DNA of 64,000 bases from Mogibacterium kristiansenii (GCF_009695905.1 NZ_VUNA01000010.1:28845-92844), one strand, 5' to 3'. Numbered from the stretch's first letter, positions 35,405 through 45,230 are shown. Notes: generated from the letters alone by a model not told the origin. Made by a program: numbers and translations.

Positions 35405-36305
35405 TTTTATGGAACTGGGAATTCCGGAAAGCCGGATTCTGGAGAACGAATCCATGGCGAAGCACATTTCTTTCCGCGTGGGTGGCTGCGCGGATTATTA
35501 TGTGAACTGCATCGACCGGAAAGAGCTGAGCGGCCTGCTCTCGTTTCTTACGGAAGAGGGCGTTCCCCACATGCTGATCGGAAACGGCTCCAACCTGTTG
35601 TTCCGCGATTCCGGTTATCGCGGGGTGATCATTCATCTGGAAGGAGAATTTCAGGATTGCGAAGTGCAGGGGGATACGGTGATTGCGGGAAGCGGAAAGC
35701 TGCTTTCCTCGGTGAGCTCCCTGGCGGCGAAGAGCGGACTGGCGGGAATGGAATTCGCCAGCGGAATTCCGGGCAGCATCGGCGGTGCCATCTACATGAA
35801 TGCCGGCGCTTACGGCGGCGAGATGAAGGACATCGTAACCCGGGTGTGGCTGATGTCGCCGGACGGCAAGGAAGAAACGGTTCGCACCGGGGCGGAGATG
35901 GAATTCGCCTACCGGAACAGCTGTCTCCAGCGCACCGGTGAGATTGTCACAAAAGTAGAATTGAAACTGCAGCCGGAGGATGCCGAGACCATTCAGGCAC
36001 GGATTGCAGAGCTGACGGAAAAGCGGGTGCAGAAACAGCCGGTGAATTTCCCGAGTGCGGGAAGCACCTTTAAGCGTCCGGCGGAAGGATACGCGGCAGC
36101 GCTGATTCAGGAATCCGGATTGAAGGGCGTTTCCGTCGGCGGTGCAGAGGTATCGGAGAAGCATTCCGGTTTCATCATCAACAAGGGCGGCGCCACGGCG
36201 ACGGATGTGCTGCAGCTGATGGAGCTGGTAGAGAAGAAGGTATATGAAGATTCCGGAATCCAGCTGGAGCCGGAAGTTCGGATTATCGGTGAAGAAGATG
36301 AATAG
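35385..36305 (+). CDS. murB: UDP-N-acetylenolpyruvoylglucosamine reductase MurB
   Basis: 306-aa FAD enzyme that completes UDP-MurNAc in peptidoglycan synthesis. FAD-binding IGNGSNLLF and GIPGSIGGAIYMNAGAYGG, EFAYRNSCL, catalytic Ser in PSAGSTFKRP, and a C-terminal Glu in LEPEVRIIG are present. It is the first of murB-PHP-rapZ-whiA, a typical Firmicutes group. Confidence 0.95.
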   Translation: MKNLRNSFMELGIPESRILENESMAKHISFRVGGCADYYVNCIDRKELSGLLSFLTEEGVPHMLIGNGSNLLFRDSGYRGVIIHLEGEFQDCEVQGDTVIAGSGKLLSSVSSLAAKSGLAGMEFASGIPGSIGGAIYMNAGAYGGEMKDIVTRVWLMSPDGKEETVRTGAEMEFAYRNSCLQRTGEIVTKVELKLQPEDAETIQARIAELTEKRVQKQPVNFPSAGSTFKRPAEGYAAALIQESGLKGVSVGGAEVSEKHSGFIINKGGATATDVLQLMELVEKKVYEDSGIQLEPEVRIIGEEDE

Positions 36306-37068
36306 CCGGGAGATTTCCGAAAGGTACCGGCTGATTGCGGATTATCACACCCACACCCGATATTCCAAAGGGCTGCTGGTGTACTACCACGGCAAGGGAA
36401 CCATTGAGGAGAACGTGGCCGCAGCCGCAGCGAAGGGCCTTCAGGAAATCGGCATTACGGATCACGGACCGGGACATATTTTCTACGGGCTGAACCTTTC
36501 CCTCCTCCCGGACATGCGCCGGGATGTGGCAGAAGCGGCGAGAAAATATCCGGAAGTGAAGATTCAATTGGGCGTGGAAGCGAACATTATTCATTCCGGA
36601 AACGGTCTGGATGTCGCACCGGAAGACATTGAGAAATTTGATTTTATCAATGCCGGGTATCACCACGGCGTGCCCAAAGGGGATATGATTCGGAACCCCA
36701 TCTGTTCCGCCGGAATTTATCCGTCGGGAAGCCGGCAGCAGCTGGAGAATCGAAACACGGAAATGGCGCTTCGGGCCATCTACGAGAATCCCATTCGGAT
36801 TCTGACCCATCCCGGAGATAAGGGACCTTTTAATATGAAGGAAATTGGAAGAGCCTGTGAAGCGCGGGGCACCCGGCTGGAAATCAACAGCCGCCATTCT
36901 CACCTGACCGCAGAGGAAATTCGGCAGACCATGAATTTCGATGTCACCTATGTGGTGAGCAGCGATGCCCACAAACCTTCCCAGGTGGGCGGCGTGGAAG
37001 CGGCGCTGGAACGGGCGGAAGAAGCAGGACTGGATTTTGGAAGAATTATAAATATTAAGGAGCGCTAA
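36298..37068 (+). CDS. PHP-domain metal-dependent hydrolase
   Basis: 256 aa. The four PHP motifs are visible: DYHTHTRYSKG, ITDHGPGH, GVEANI and HPGD, with final SDAH. Such proteins are phosphoesterases. ATG 36298 overlaps the murB stop, and rapZ follows after 2 bp, so it is part of the operon. Substrate unknown. Confidence 0.85.
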   Translation: MNSREISERYRLIADYHTHTRYSKGLLVYYHGKGTIEENVAAAAAKGLQEIGITDHGPGHIFYGLNLSLLPDMRRDVAEAARKYPEVKIQLGVEANIIHSGNGLDVAPEDIEKFDFINAGYHHGVPKGDMIRNPICSAGIYPSGSRQQLENRNTEMALRAIYENPIRILTHPGDKGPFNMKEIGRACEARGTRLEINSRHSHLTAEEIRQTMNFDVTYVVSSDAHKPSQVGGVEAALERAEEAGLDFGRIINIKER

Positions 37069-37070
37069 AA

Positions 37071-37949
37071 ATGAAAGTGGTAATCATTTCGGGACTGTCC
37101 GGTGCGGGAAAAACCCGTGCAGCAGACTGGTTTGAAGATCAGGGATATTATTGCATCGACAACATGCCGCCGCAGCTGATTCGGAATTTCCTGGAGCTGT
37201 CCCTCCAGAGCAGCAATTCCATAGAGAAGGCGGTCTTCGTGGCGGACATTCGGGGCGGCGAGTTTTTCGATGAGCTGGAAACCTGCGTGGATACCTTGCG
37301 CCAGATGGAAGGGGTGGACAGCACCCTGCTCTACGTGGAAGCATCGGACAACACCATCGTGAAACGCTACAATGAAACCCGGCGCAATCACCCTCTGACC
37401 GGCGGCAGAGCGACGGTAAAGGTCATCGAGGACGAGAAGAATATGCTGCAGAAGGTTCGGGATAAAGCGGACTTCATCCTGGACACCACCCACATGAAGG
37501 TGTCGGATTTCAACCTGCAGCTTTCCCGGATTATTCTGGGAGAAGAGAGCGGATCGGTGTTCAACATCAACCTCACGTCCTTCGGCTACAAATACGGAAT
37601 TCCAAACGAATCGGATATTCAGATCGACATGCGGTTCATCCCGAACCCGTATTACGTAAAGAGCCTTCGGAAGCTCACCGGAAACAACAAGAAGGTGTCT
37701 TCCTACGTCCTGAAGTTTGACATCACGAAGAAATTCCTGAAGGATTTCGTGGGCCTGGTGGAGGATCTGGTGCCGGGCTACATTAAGGAAGGAAAGTATC
37801 ATCTGAACGTGGCCGTGGGCTGCACCGGCGGACACCATCGGTCCGTGGCGGTGGCCAACGAATTGGGCCGAATTTTCAGCGAGAAGGGATACCGGACGAC
37901 GGTGACCCATCGCGATCTTGATTTTATTGCAAAAGGAGATAAGAAATAA
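37071..37949 (+). CDS. rapZ: RNase adapter / nucleotide-binding protein RapZ
   Basis: 292 aa. Walker A GLSGAGKT at the N-terminus, and the C-terminal CTGGHHRSV motif close to FDLRFIPNPYY-like segment (here FIPNPYYV). The family controls amino-sugar metabolism in enterics and works with WhiA-type partners in Gram-positives. It is directly abutted by whiA. Confidence 0.93.
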   Translation: MKVVIISGLSGAGKTRAADWFEDQGYYCIDNMPPQLIRNFLELSLQSSNSIEKAVFVADIRGGEFFDELETCVDTLRQMEGVDSTLLYVEASDNTIVKRYNETRRNHPLTGGRATVKVIEDEKNMLQKVRDKADFILDTTHMKVSDFNLQLSRIILGEESGSVFNINLTSFGYKYGIPNESDIQIDMRFIPNPYYVKSLRKLTGNNKKVSSYVLKFDITKKFLKDFVGLVEDLVPGYIKEGKYHLNVAVGCTGGHHRSVAVANELGRIFSEKGYRTTVTHRDLDFIAKGDKK

Positions 37950-38909
37950 ATGTCATTTTCTGCAGATGTGAAGGCGGAGCTCGCCCGAATTAAGGTGGAA
38001 AAAAAATGCGACATGCTGGCGGAGATTTCCGGTTTTTTTCGGGTATCGGGAAGCCTGCGTCTGGCGGGGGGCGGCCGGTTCATCATCGTGGCCTCCACGG
38101 AAAACCCGGCCATTGCGCGGCATTACAAAACCCTGATTAAGGAGTATTTCGGCAGCAACGCCCGGCTGGAGATGGAAGAATCCCAGATGCCGGGGCGCAA
38201 CGGATATCGGTATTCCCTCACCATCAGTCCGGATGAGAAGAGCTCTCAGATTCTGAGGGAAACGGGCATGATGCTGATTCGAGAGGGAAACGACTATCTG
38301 AGCGACGGAATCTACCAGCCCATCGTCAGCAAGAAATGCTGCAAGAAAGCCTATCTGCGGGGGCTGTTCCTGGGATGCGGAACCATTTCCAATCCTAACC
38401 GGAGCTATCACCTGGAATTCGTGCTCACCAGCGAGCAGGTGGCGAACGACCTGAAGAAACTCATCGGTTCCTTTGTGGACCTTTCCGCCAATGTGACCCG
38501 CCGGAAGGAGGATTACATCGTCTATATCAAGAAGGCGGATTACATCAGCGATATACTGGGCATCATCGGCGCCAGCCAGGCACTCTTGGATTTCGAAGGA
38601 ATCAAGGTGAACCGAAGCACCCGGGGCGAAGCTCAGCGGATTTCCAACTGCGACAATGCCAACGTGGACCGAAGCCTGAGCGCCTCGGAGGAACAGATTC
38701 GGAATATTCAGCGCATCGAAGACCTGGTGGGACTGGACTCCTTGTCCCCGGGACTTCGGGACGTGGCGAGAATTCGCCTGGAACGTCCGGATGCCAATCT
38801 GGGTGAAATCGGGGAAATGCTTTCCCCACCGGTGAAAAAACCGGCGGTCAGCAAACGGTTCGCCAAAATCAAAGCTCTGGCGGATTCGCTGGAACAGAAG
38901 AGCGAATAA
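37950..38909 (+). CDS. whiA: Sporulation/cell-division regulator WhiA
   Basis: 319 aa. An N-terminal LAGLIDADG-like homing-endonuclease fold without nuclease residues (KSYLRGLFLGCGTISNP type core, here YLRGLFLGCGTIS), then a C-terminal helix-turn-helix (NIGEIGEML-like, here NLGEIGEML...AVSKRFAKIKALA). The start abuts the rapZ stop. Confidence 0.93.
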   Translation: MSFSADVKAELARIKVEKKCDMLAEISGFFRVSGSLRLAGGGRFIIVASTENPAIARHYKTLIKEYFGSNARLEMEESQMPGRNGYRYSLTISPDEKSSQILRETGMMLIREGNDYLSDGIYQPIVSKKCCKKAYLRGLFLGCGTISNPNRSYHLEFVLTSEQVANDLKKLIGSFVDLSANVTRRKEDYIVYIKKADYISDILGIIGASQALLDFEGIKVNRSTRGEAQRISNCDNANVDRSLSASEEQIRNIQRIEDLVGLDSLSPGLRDVARIRLERPDANLGEIGEMLSPPVKKPAVSKRFAKIKALADSLEQKSE

Positions 38910-38937
38910 CGAAATTAATATACAGCGGAGAGAAACA

Positions 38938-40410
38938 ATGGATAAGGGTACAGTGGTGGAACTCACCATTACGGATATGACGGATGACGGAAAAGGCATC
39001 GGCCATATCGACGGATTGACGGTGTTCGTGGACGGAAGCATTCCGGGAGACACCGTTCGGGGCAAAATCGTACAGGACAAGAAGCGGTATGCGGTGGCGG
39101 AATTGGAGGAAATCCTCACCCCGTCGCCGAACCGGGAAGAAGCGGTGTGTCCGTACTTCGGCCGCTGCGGCGGCTGCTCCCTCCAGAGCATGAAGTACGA
39201 AGCGCAGCTCGCCATGAAAAAAGAACACGTGGAAAACAAACTCACCCGAATCGGCGGACTGGAACATCCGTTGGTTCGGGATATTGTGGTTGCCGGAGAA
39301 GAACCGGACCTGCATTACCGGAACAAAGCCACTTTTGCCGTGTACGACGGCCCGGCCGGTCCGGCGGTCGGCTTCCGGGAAAGAGGAAGCAGCCGGGTAG
39401 TGGACATCGATGACTGCATGCTTCAGAAAGAACCGGTGATGGCGGTGGCCGATGCCATCCGCCGCCTCATTGAACAGCACAAAATCACCGTCTACAAAGA
39501 GCCGAGGCGGTACGGCCGGGGCCGGAACCAGAAGCCTCCGAAGCAGAGCAACACCGCAAAACTCCGGGAGGTTACGGTGAAAGCCTGCGAGGGCACCGGT
39601 GAAATCATGGTGGTGCTCACCGTCACCGGAAAGCAGCTTCCCAACGCCGAGGACATCGTCTACGCCATGGACGACGCAATCAATGAAGTATCGGAAGACT
39701 ACGCACTGGAAAGCGTGATTTTGGAAGTGAAAAAAGGCGACATCCACGACTTCGCCAAGGATTACATCCCTCTTGCGGGCAAAAGAACCATTAACGACCG
39801 CATTCAGGTGGCCGGCCGGGATCTGGAGTTCGAGATCTCCGGTTCCGCATTCTATCAGGTGAACACCAACCAGATGACCCGCCTCTACGAAAAAGCGCGG
39901 GAATACGCCGGCCTCTCCGGCGAAGAAGTGGTCTTCGACCTGTACTGCGGCATCGGCACCATCGGCCTGTCCATGGCAGATCAAGCGGCCATGATTGTGG
40001 GCATCGAAGAAGTGCCCGGCGCTGTTCTGGACGCCAACCGGAACGCCGTTATCAACAGAATCGTGAACGCCCGTTACTATACCGGCCGGGCCGAAGAAAT
40101 CCTCCCGAAACTCCTGGACTCCGAGGACAAGCTCTATGCCGATTACCTCTACAAAGACAACCTTCGGGAGCGCAGTAAAGTCGTCATTCTGGATCCCCCT
40201 CGCGGCGGCTGCGCCCCGAGCCTTCTGGAAACCGTCTCCGCCATTCAGCCCGACCGCATTGTGTACATCTCCTGCGACGCCGGCACCCTGGCTCGAGATA
40301 TCAAAATCCTGCAGCAAAACGGCTATGTATTTGAAGAAGCCACCCCGGTAGAGATGTTCGCCTGGACGATGCATGTGGAGACATGCGCCCTCCTGCGAAG
40401 ACGAGCGTAA
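38938..40410 (+). CDS. 23S rRNA (uracil-5-)-methyltransferase, RlmD/TrmA family
   Basis: 490 aa. An N-terminal TRAM domain, a 4Fe-4S site (CPYFGRCGGCSLQ near residue 70), a SAM domain with DLYCGIGTIG near 340, catalytic Cys in SCDAGTLARD. It makes m5U in rRNA, position not decidable by eye. Its last codons (LLRRRA) already belong to the 119-bp tandem repeat that follows, so the C-terminus may have been remodelled. Confidence 0.92.
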   Translation: MDKGTVVELTITDMTDDGKGIGHIDGLTVFVDGSIPGDTVRGKIVQDKKRYAVAELEEILTPSPNREEAVCPYFGRCGGCSLQSMKYEAQLAMKKEHVENKLTRIGGLEHPLVRDIVVAGEEPDLHYRNKATFAVYDGPAGPAVGFRERGSSRVVDIDDCMLQKEPVMAVADAIRRLIEQHKITVYKEPRRYGRGRNQKPPKQSNTAKLREVTVKACEGTGEIMVVLTVTGKQLPNAEDIVYAMDDAINEVSEDYALESVILEVKKGDIHDFAKDYIPLAGKRTINDRIQVAGRDLEFEISGSAFYQVNTNQMTRLYEKAREYAGLSGEEVVFDLYCGIGTIGLSMADQAAMIVGIEEVPGAVLDANRNAVINRIVNARYYTGRAEEILPKLLDSEDKLYADYLYKDNLRERSKVVILDPPRGGCAPSLLETVSAIQPDRIVYISCDAGTLARDIKILQQNGYVFEEATPVEMFAWTMHVETCALLRRRA

Positions 40411-40738
40411 GCGAAGTCTGAGCAGCTGAGGCGCAGTCCGCAAGGGACGCCCAAGAACCCGAGCCGGAGGCGAAGGGTGATTGGCCGCGGCCTACTGCGA
40501 CATGCTGTCTTCAATGAAGACGAGCGTAAGCGAAGTCTGAGCAGCTGAGGCGCAGTCCGCAAGGGACGCCCAAGAACCCGAGCCGGAGGCGAAGGGTGAT
40601 TGGCCGCGGCCTACTGCGACATGCTGTCTCCAATGAAGACGAGCGTAAGCGAAGTCTGAGCAGCTGAGATGCAGTCCGCCAGAGAAACCCCACGACTGCC
40701 GAGCGGCAGCGAAGGCAGAGCGGTTGGTTTCGGGACGG
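40397..40738. repeat. GC-rich 119-bp tandem repeats (two full units and a diverged third)
   Basis: Units at 40397-40515 and 40516-40634 differ at about one base. A third starts at 40635, matches for ~35 bp and then diverges. Each unit holds two modules of form GAGC-loop-GCGAAG (GAGCGTAAGCGAAG and GAGCCGGAGGCGAAG); the third has GAGCGGCAGCGAAG. The modules read as tiny hairpins. The first unit overlaps the end of the rRNA methyltransferase gene. The block marks the border between core genes and the accessory island. Confidence 0.9.
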
Positions 40739-40739
40739 G

Positions 40740-40897
40740 ATTCGTTGTATAGACAAGTTCTGTCAAACACTACCCATGATAAGTTTTGCCAAAGGGAGAG
40801 TAGAGTGGATAAAACTGAAAAAAAGTGGGTAGTGGAGTGGACAAGACTGTCTTTTGGGTAGTTGAGTTGATAAAAAAACTTTTCATGTGAGGGTATT
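40740..40897. repeat. short degenerate repeats, possible IS21-type end
   Basis: Three copies of a motif like GTAGTGGAGTGGACAAGACT at about 40797, 40831 and 40858, about 30 bp apart, preceded by a partly inverted version near 40760. IS21-family ends carry such multiple repeats, and an IstB scrap lies at 45.9 kb. No transposase is left here, so this is a tentative reading. Confidence 0.4.
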
Positions 40898-41653
40898 ATG
40901 ATTAAAGGGTTTTCACATAAGACAATAGAAGCGCTTGGATACTATGTTTACGTATATTCTGACCCCGATACCCGCCGACCCTTCTATGTCGGAAAAGGGA
41001 AAGGGAACCGGGTATTCAATCATATGGATGATCAATCAGAAAATGAGAAGGTCAGAAAGATAAATGATATCAAAGCCAGAGGAAAGGAGCCAAACATTGA
41101 AATCCTTGCCCACGGTCTCGATGAAGAAACTGCTTTTAAGGTCGAGGCTGCTGCAATAGATTTGATTGGCATAGAAAACCTTACCAATCGTCAGCGGGGA
41201 CACGAGTCCAGTGTGTACGGTAAGATAGAAGTATCGACACTGGATGCACGCTACAGTCATGAGGAATTGGATCCCAATGATGTGACGGATAACATCATGT
41301 TCATCAGAATCAACAAGCTGTACCGCAACGATATGACTCCTCTTGAACTATATGAAGCCACCCGTGGATATTGGAAAGTGAACATCGAGCAGGCGAGAAA
41401 AGTTGATTATGTTCTCTCTGTATATGATGGCATGGTTCTCGAAGCATATGCTCCGGCAGAGTGGCTACCTGCAAAGGCTACCTTCATGGAACGTAAAGAT
41501 TCGCGCGATGCGGAGGGTGTGGCGGATCGATATGAATTTGTCGGTCGAATAGCTGATGTCCCAGTTCGAAAAAAATATGTTGATAAGTCAGCATCATTGT
41601 TCTTTCCGCCTGGGAATGCCAATCCAATCAAATATGTGTGGGGGAAGAAATAA
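40898..41653 (+). CDS. LEM-3-like GIY-YIG nuclease-domain protein
   Basis: 251 aa. The GIY-YIG core opens with YYVYVYSDP and continues PFYVGKGKGNR, then Glu in the helix of VEAAAIDLIG and Asn in ENLTNRQRG. The C-terminal half (about residues 120-251) is the partner region of LEM-3-like bacterial proteins. Likely a DNA endonuclease. It is isolated, with its own terminator, at the start of the accessory island. Biological target unknown. Confidence 0.8.
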   Translation: MIKGFSHKTIEALGYYVYVYSDPDTRRPFYVGKGKGNRVFNHMDDQSENEKVRKINDIKARGKEPNIEILAHGLDEETAFKVEAAAIDLIGIENLTNRQRGHESSVYGKIEVSTLDARYSHEELDPNDVTDNIMFIRINKLYRNDMTPLELYEATRGYWKVNIEQARKVDYVLSVYDGMVLEAYAPAEWLPAKATFMERKDSRDAEGVADRYEFVGRIADVPVRKKYVDKSASLFFPPGNANPIKYVWGKK

Positions 41654-41773
41654 TAGCGGATTTGATAAAAATCTGTTTTTGGCATCTACAGAAAATGATG
41701 TTCTATATGTGAAAGAGTATTGTTAAGTCAATAATAGTATTGATTTCGGCTGAAATAAAGTTCCAGTAATTAT

Positions 41774-41810
41774 AGAGTGTATGGATTCAATTCCATATGC
41801 TCTTTTTCTT
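41774..41810 (+). terminator. terminator of the GIY-YIG gene
   Basis: A 12-bp stem with two wobble pairs (AGAGTGTATGGA with TCCATATGCTCT), 6-nt loop, then a T-rich run. Confidence 0.75.
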
Positions 41811-41882
41811 TTACTTAATTTCCAGAAAATGCGGGATAAACACTGCTTCTAAAGAATATAATATGATTGTGGAATAGAAATA

Positions 41883-41896
41883 TGCAACAAGTTACA
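41883..41896. promoter_or_regulatory. upstream operator copy of AAA ATPase gene
   Basis: TGCAACAAGTTACA, an imperfect copy of the perfect palindrome 84 bp further down; both are followed by AAAAATC. The spacing equals about eight helical turns, as for a looping repressor. Confidence 0.5.
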
Positions 41897-41925
41897 AAAA
41901 TCTATTTCAATGTCCGACTGATATA

Positions 41926-41954
41926 TTGATTTTTGAAGTCCATTCGGATATACT
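41926..41954 (+). promoter_or_regulatory. promoter of AAA ATPase gene
   Basis: TTGATT and TATACT with 17-bp spacer, set between the two operator copies. Confidence 0.65.
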
Positions 41955-41966
41955 AGAATAGAAAAA

Positions 41967-41980
41967 TGCAACATGTTGCA
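41967..41980. promoter_or_regulatory. perfect 14-bp operator palindrome
   Basis: TGCAACATGTTGCA sits just downstream of the -10 box, where a bound regulator would block transcription. It repeats the upstream imperfect copy. Confidence 0.6.
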
Positions 41981-42006
41981 AAAATCTTTTACAGTGAGGA
42001 CTTAAG

Positions 42007-43302
42007 ATGGAGATTCGCAGAGATTTTTATTTGGATAAATTGATAAAAAGAAAGAATAATGGATTGGTTAAGGTAATTACTGGTATTCGTCGATGTGGAA
42101 AATCCTATTTACTGAATAATCTGTTTTATCATCATTTATTAGAAAGCGGAGTTGATGCTGACCACATCATTCGCTTTGCTTTTGATTCAGCCGATGATCT
42201 TTATCTGATTGGAGAAAGCCTGATTCAGATTGAAAAGGAAAAGCGTGGAGTTGACCCCGAAAAGTTTATGGCTTATATCCGTTCCAAAGTTGTAGGTGAA
42301 GAAATGTATTATCTGCTGCTTGATGAAATTCAGATGTTGGATTGTTTTGAAGCTGTTTTGAATGGCTATCTTCGCAAAGATAATATGGATGTATTTGTGA
42401 CAGGAAGTAATGCAAAACTTTTGTCTAAAGATATAGCCACCGAGTTCGCCGGTCGTGGTGACGAGGTTCATATGTATCCCCTGAGTTTTGCTGAGTTTAT
42501 GACCATTTACAGCGGGGATAAGTACATGGGATTATCTGAATATATGCTATATGGCGGTATTCCTCTGGTTGTTCTTCGTGAGGGAGCAAACGATAAGGCT
42601 ATTGCATTGCAGAATCTGTTCAATGAAATTTATCTTCGAGATATTACCAAACGTAACCGAGTGAGGAATATCGGAGAATTGGAAGATCTTCTGAATATTC
42701 TTTCCTCTGCCATTGGTTCGCTGACCAACCCAGAAAAATTGAAGAATACTTTCAAGACGGTAAAGAAATCCAGAATCACTTCCGCTACCATTAAGAAATA
42801 TCTGGATTATTTTGAGAATTCTTTCCTGATTGAATCAGCACAAAGATATGACATTAAAGGAAAAGCATATATTGAAACACCTAAGAAATATTATTTTTCC
42901 GATCTTGGTCTTCGCAATGCTAGAATCAATTTCCGTCAGTTTGAGCAGACTCATTCTATGGAGAATGTAATTTATAATGAACTTCGTATGCGTGGTTACA
43001 GTGTGGACGTGGGCGTAATACCAATTGCAGAAAGGAATCAGGAAGGTAAGGCTATCCGTAAACAGCTTGAAGTTGATTTTGTATGCAATCTTGGTTCATC
43101 CAGATACTATATCCAGTCGGCATACTCGCTGCCAGATGAAACGAAACGCACTCAGGAAATCAGACCGTTCAGGAAAATTGATGATTCCTTCAAAAAGATT
43201 GTTATCACAAAAGATATTGTGCAGCCCTATTATGATGACTATGGTATCTTGACTGTAAACATTTATGACTTTCTCCTTGATCCGCAAATTCTTGAAAAAT
43301 AA
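42007..43302 (+). CDS. AAA_14/DUF4143 family ATP-binding protein
   Basis: 431 aa. Walker A GIRRCGKS near residue 26, Walker B YYLLLDEIQ near 100, sensor VTGSNAKLLS, then a DUF4143 C-terminal part with EVDFVC, a restriction-nuclease-like Glu-Asp-rich strand. The family is common in host-associated anaerobes and in mobile regions; its function is not settled. The gene is A/T-richer than the core and is controlled by the promoter and operators listed. Confidence 0.85.
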   Translation: MEIRRDFYLDKLIKRKNNGLVKVITGIRRCGKSYLLNNLFYHHLLESGVDADHIIRFAFDSADDLYLIGESLIQIEKEKRGVDPEKFMAYIRSKVVGEEMYYLLLDEIQMLDCFEAVLNGYLRKDNMDVFVTGSNAKLLSKDIATEFAGRGDEVHMYPLSFAEFMTIYSGDKYMGLSEYMLYGGIPLVVLREGANDKAIALQNLFNEIYLRDITKRNRVRNIGELEDLLNILSSAIGSLTNPEKLKNTFKTVKKSRITSATIKKYLDYFENSFLIESAQRYDIKGKAYIETPKKYYFSDLGLRNARINFRQFEQTHSMENVIYNELRMRGYSVDVGVIPIAERNQEGKAIRKQLEVDFVCNLGSSRYYIQSAYSLPDETKRTQEIRPFRKIDDSFKKIVITKDIVQPYYDDYGILTVNIYDFLLDPQILEK

Positions 43303-43333
43303 ACAATGTTATAAAGGAGGTTATGCGGTCTTG

Positions 43334-43365
43334 GAAGAATGTATGCCGGTGGAGGCGAACTTACA
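43334..43365. repeat. 32-bp direct repeat, left copy
   Basis: Starts GAAGAATGTATGCCGG and ends GCGAACTTACA; matches 45759-45790 at 31 of 32 positions. The two copies bracket the decayed ADP-ribose hydrolase cluster and an IS3 remnant. Confidence 0.8.
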
Positions 43366-43391
43366 ATTAAATCTGGGGAAGGAGAGGACTC

Positions 43392-44034
43392 ATGAGAGAC
43401 AGATCAAAAGAAATCGCTATGCTGGAGGATACGCTTAAGATCTTAAAACAGGGCTGGTATGAAAAAAATGGCAAAAGGATACAGCTGAAACTTTCCGCAA
43501 AAGAAATGCAGGAGATACAGGTGTACCTGCCGGAAGCGGTGAAGAAAAATTGTTCTGATCCTGAGTTCAGCAGGCCGTTTGTGATTGGACGTTGCGGACA
43601 TGGCTGTGAAAATATAGATTCTTTTGCACTTGCCAGAAAACGCCTTGGCGATACGTATCTTTTTACCAGGGATGATCACGCCTTATGTAGAAATTATAAA
43701 AGATGCGAATGGTGACCTGCTGGACGATACAGTAGTCGTTTCTGTCCTTACCTGCGCCGCACCGATGATATCACATGGCAAGGAGGGAATGAGCGAGTCT
43801 GAGTATGAGGATATGGTATATAACCGGATCATGGGAATGCTGAAATGCGTCGCATATCTCGGGTACAGGCATCTTGTTCTTGGAGCCTGGGGCTGTGGTG
43901 CTTTCGGTAATGATGCGCATGTAATCTCAGATCTTTTCTATAAAGCACTGAAGGAAATGAATTACAATAAATTAAGAGAGAAGGACCTGTTCCGCAGGAT
44001 TGATTTTGCGGTGCTTGACCGGACGCAGGATTAG
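43392..44034 (+). pseudogene. Broken TIGR02452/microbial PARG-like macro-fold hydrolase
   Basis: The N-terminal part (MRDRSKEIAMLEDTLKIL) and the C-terminal part (VSVLTCAAPM, then LVLGAWGCGAFGND and FAVLD) are both clear. They are in different frames, joined near 43670. The middle block that should carry the glycine-rich NPGGG and the AQEE catalytic motif is missing. Family members are about 260-280 aa. The product would have removed ADP-ribose chains; here it cannot. Confidence 0.8.
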
Positions 44035-44111
44035 TATAATTTTAAAGAGTTTTATAGAAATTTTGCCTTCGATAATTTTTACCGAGATGAGGATCAGCAG
44101 GAAATGGATGA

Positions 44112-45230
44112 AGCCATGAAGAGGATCAGGGAGAAGAGCAGATCTTCGGTAAATACGGTGAGAGAGGAATCACAGAATATGAGCTGGACAGTTTCACTGG
44201 GAAGGCTCTGATTTCCGATGATACTCAGATGACTCTGTTTACGGCGAATGGGCTCCTTGTGGGAGATACACGAGGAGCAATGAGAGGGATCCAAGGCTGG
44301 CCAAGACACTATGTTACACAGGCATATCAGGACTGGCTTTATACGCAGGAGTGTCCCTTCGATAAGCAGAGAATACAGGAGCGCAGAGGGAATTATTCCT
44401 GCAGGTCATGGCTTGCGGATGTGCCGGAGCTTTATAGCAGCAGAGCACCGGGAAATACCTGTCTGTCTGCGCTTTCCGCTCAGAAGAACGGTAAAGACTT
44501 TGTGAACGATTATGTGAAAGAGCCACAGAATCAAAGCAAGGGCTGCGGCGGTATCATGAGAGTGGCTCCGGTCGCGGTGAATTATAAGCATATGGAGATG
44601 GGTACACTGGACATGGAAGGCGCCCAGATCGCAGCTATCACCCATGGGCATTCCCTTGGTTATATGCCAGCGGCTATTGTGACGCACATTATCAACTGTA
44701 TCGTTTTCGGCGAAGAAAAGAAAACTCTTAAGAATATCGTAATTGAAGCCAGAGACAAGGTGGCAGAGATATTCCGGGGAGACAAGCATCTGAAGGAGCT
44801 TACCGATATTATTGATTTGGCAATCGAATTGTCCGGAAACAAGGCGGATGATCTTGATAATATCCACAGGTTAGGCGAGGGCTGGGTTGCAGAGGAAACT
44901 CTCGGCATTGCTCTTTACTGTGCGCTTCGTCATCAGGATGACTTCTCGGCAGGTGTGATTTCGGCGGTTAATCATAAGGGCGACAGTGATTCCACTGGAG
45001 CGGTTACCGGTAATATTCTCGGTGCGCTTTTGGGATATGATGCCATAGAGGAGAAGTGGAAGACGAACCTGGAACTGATAGATGTCATTATTGAGATGGC
45101 AGACGATCTTTGCCATGGATGTCAGATGAGTGAATTCGGTCATTATGAGGACCCGGACTGGATAAGAAAATACATCTGTATGCAGTGGAAGGATGAAAGA
45201 CTTGATCCTGCAAAGACAGACAAAGTTTGA
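44112..45230 (+). pseudogene. ADP-ribosylglycohydrolase (DraG-like), N-terminally truncated
   Basis: The frame reads from a stop at 44109 through FGKYGERGITEYEL, metal motif SDDTQMT, GCGGIMRVAPV, ITHGHSLGY and the second metal motif DSDSTGAVTGNILGALLG to the stop at 45230. No start codon precedes the first conserved segment, and the GDALG-type N-terminal ligand segment is lost. The first ATG (44229) lies inside the metal motif region. A shorter 333-aa product is possible but probably inactive. Confidence 0.75.

Noticed and set aside
40397..40738. CRISPR array
   Set aside because: Units of 119 bp are near-identical over their whole length with no unique spacers, and no cas gene is in the window.
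40323..40770. Repeat-encoded minus-strand frames with recurring LRLRSSSLETA-type peptides
   Set aside because: They only translate the 119-bp DNA repeats; the peptide periodicity follows from the DNA repeat.
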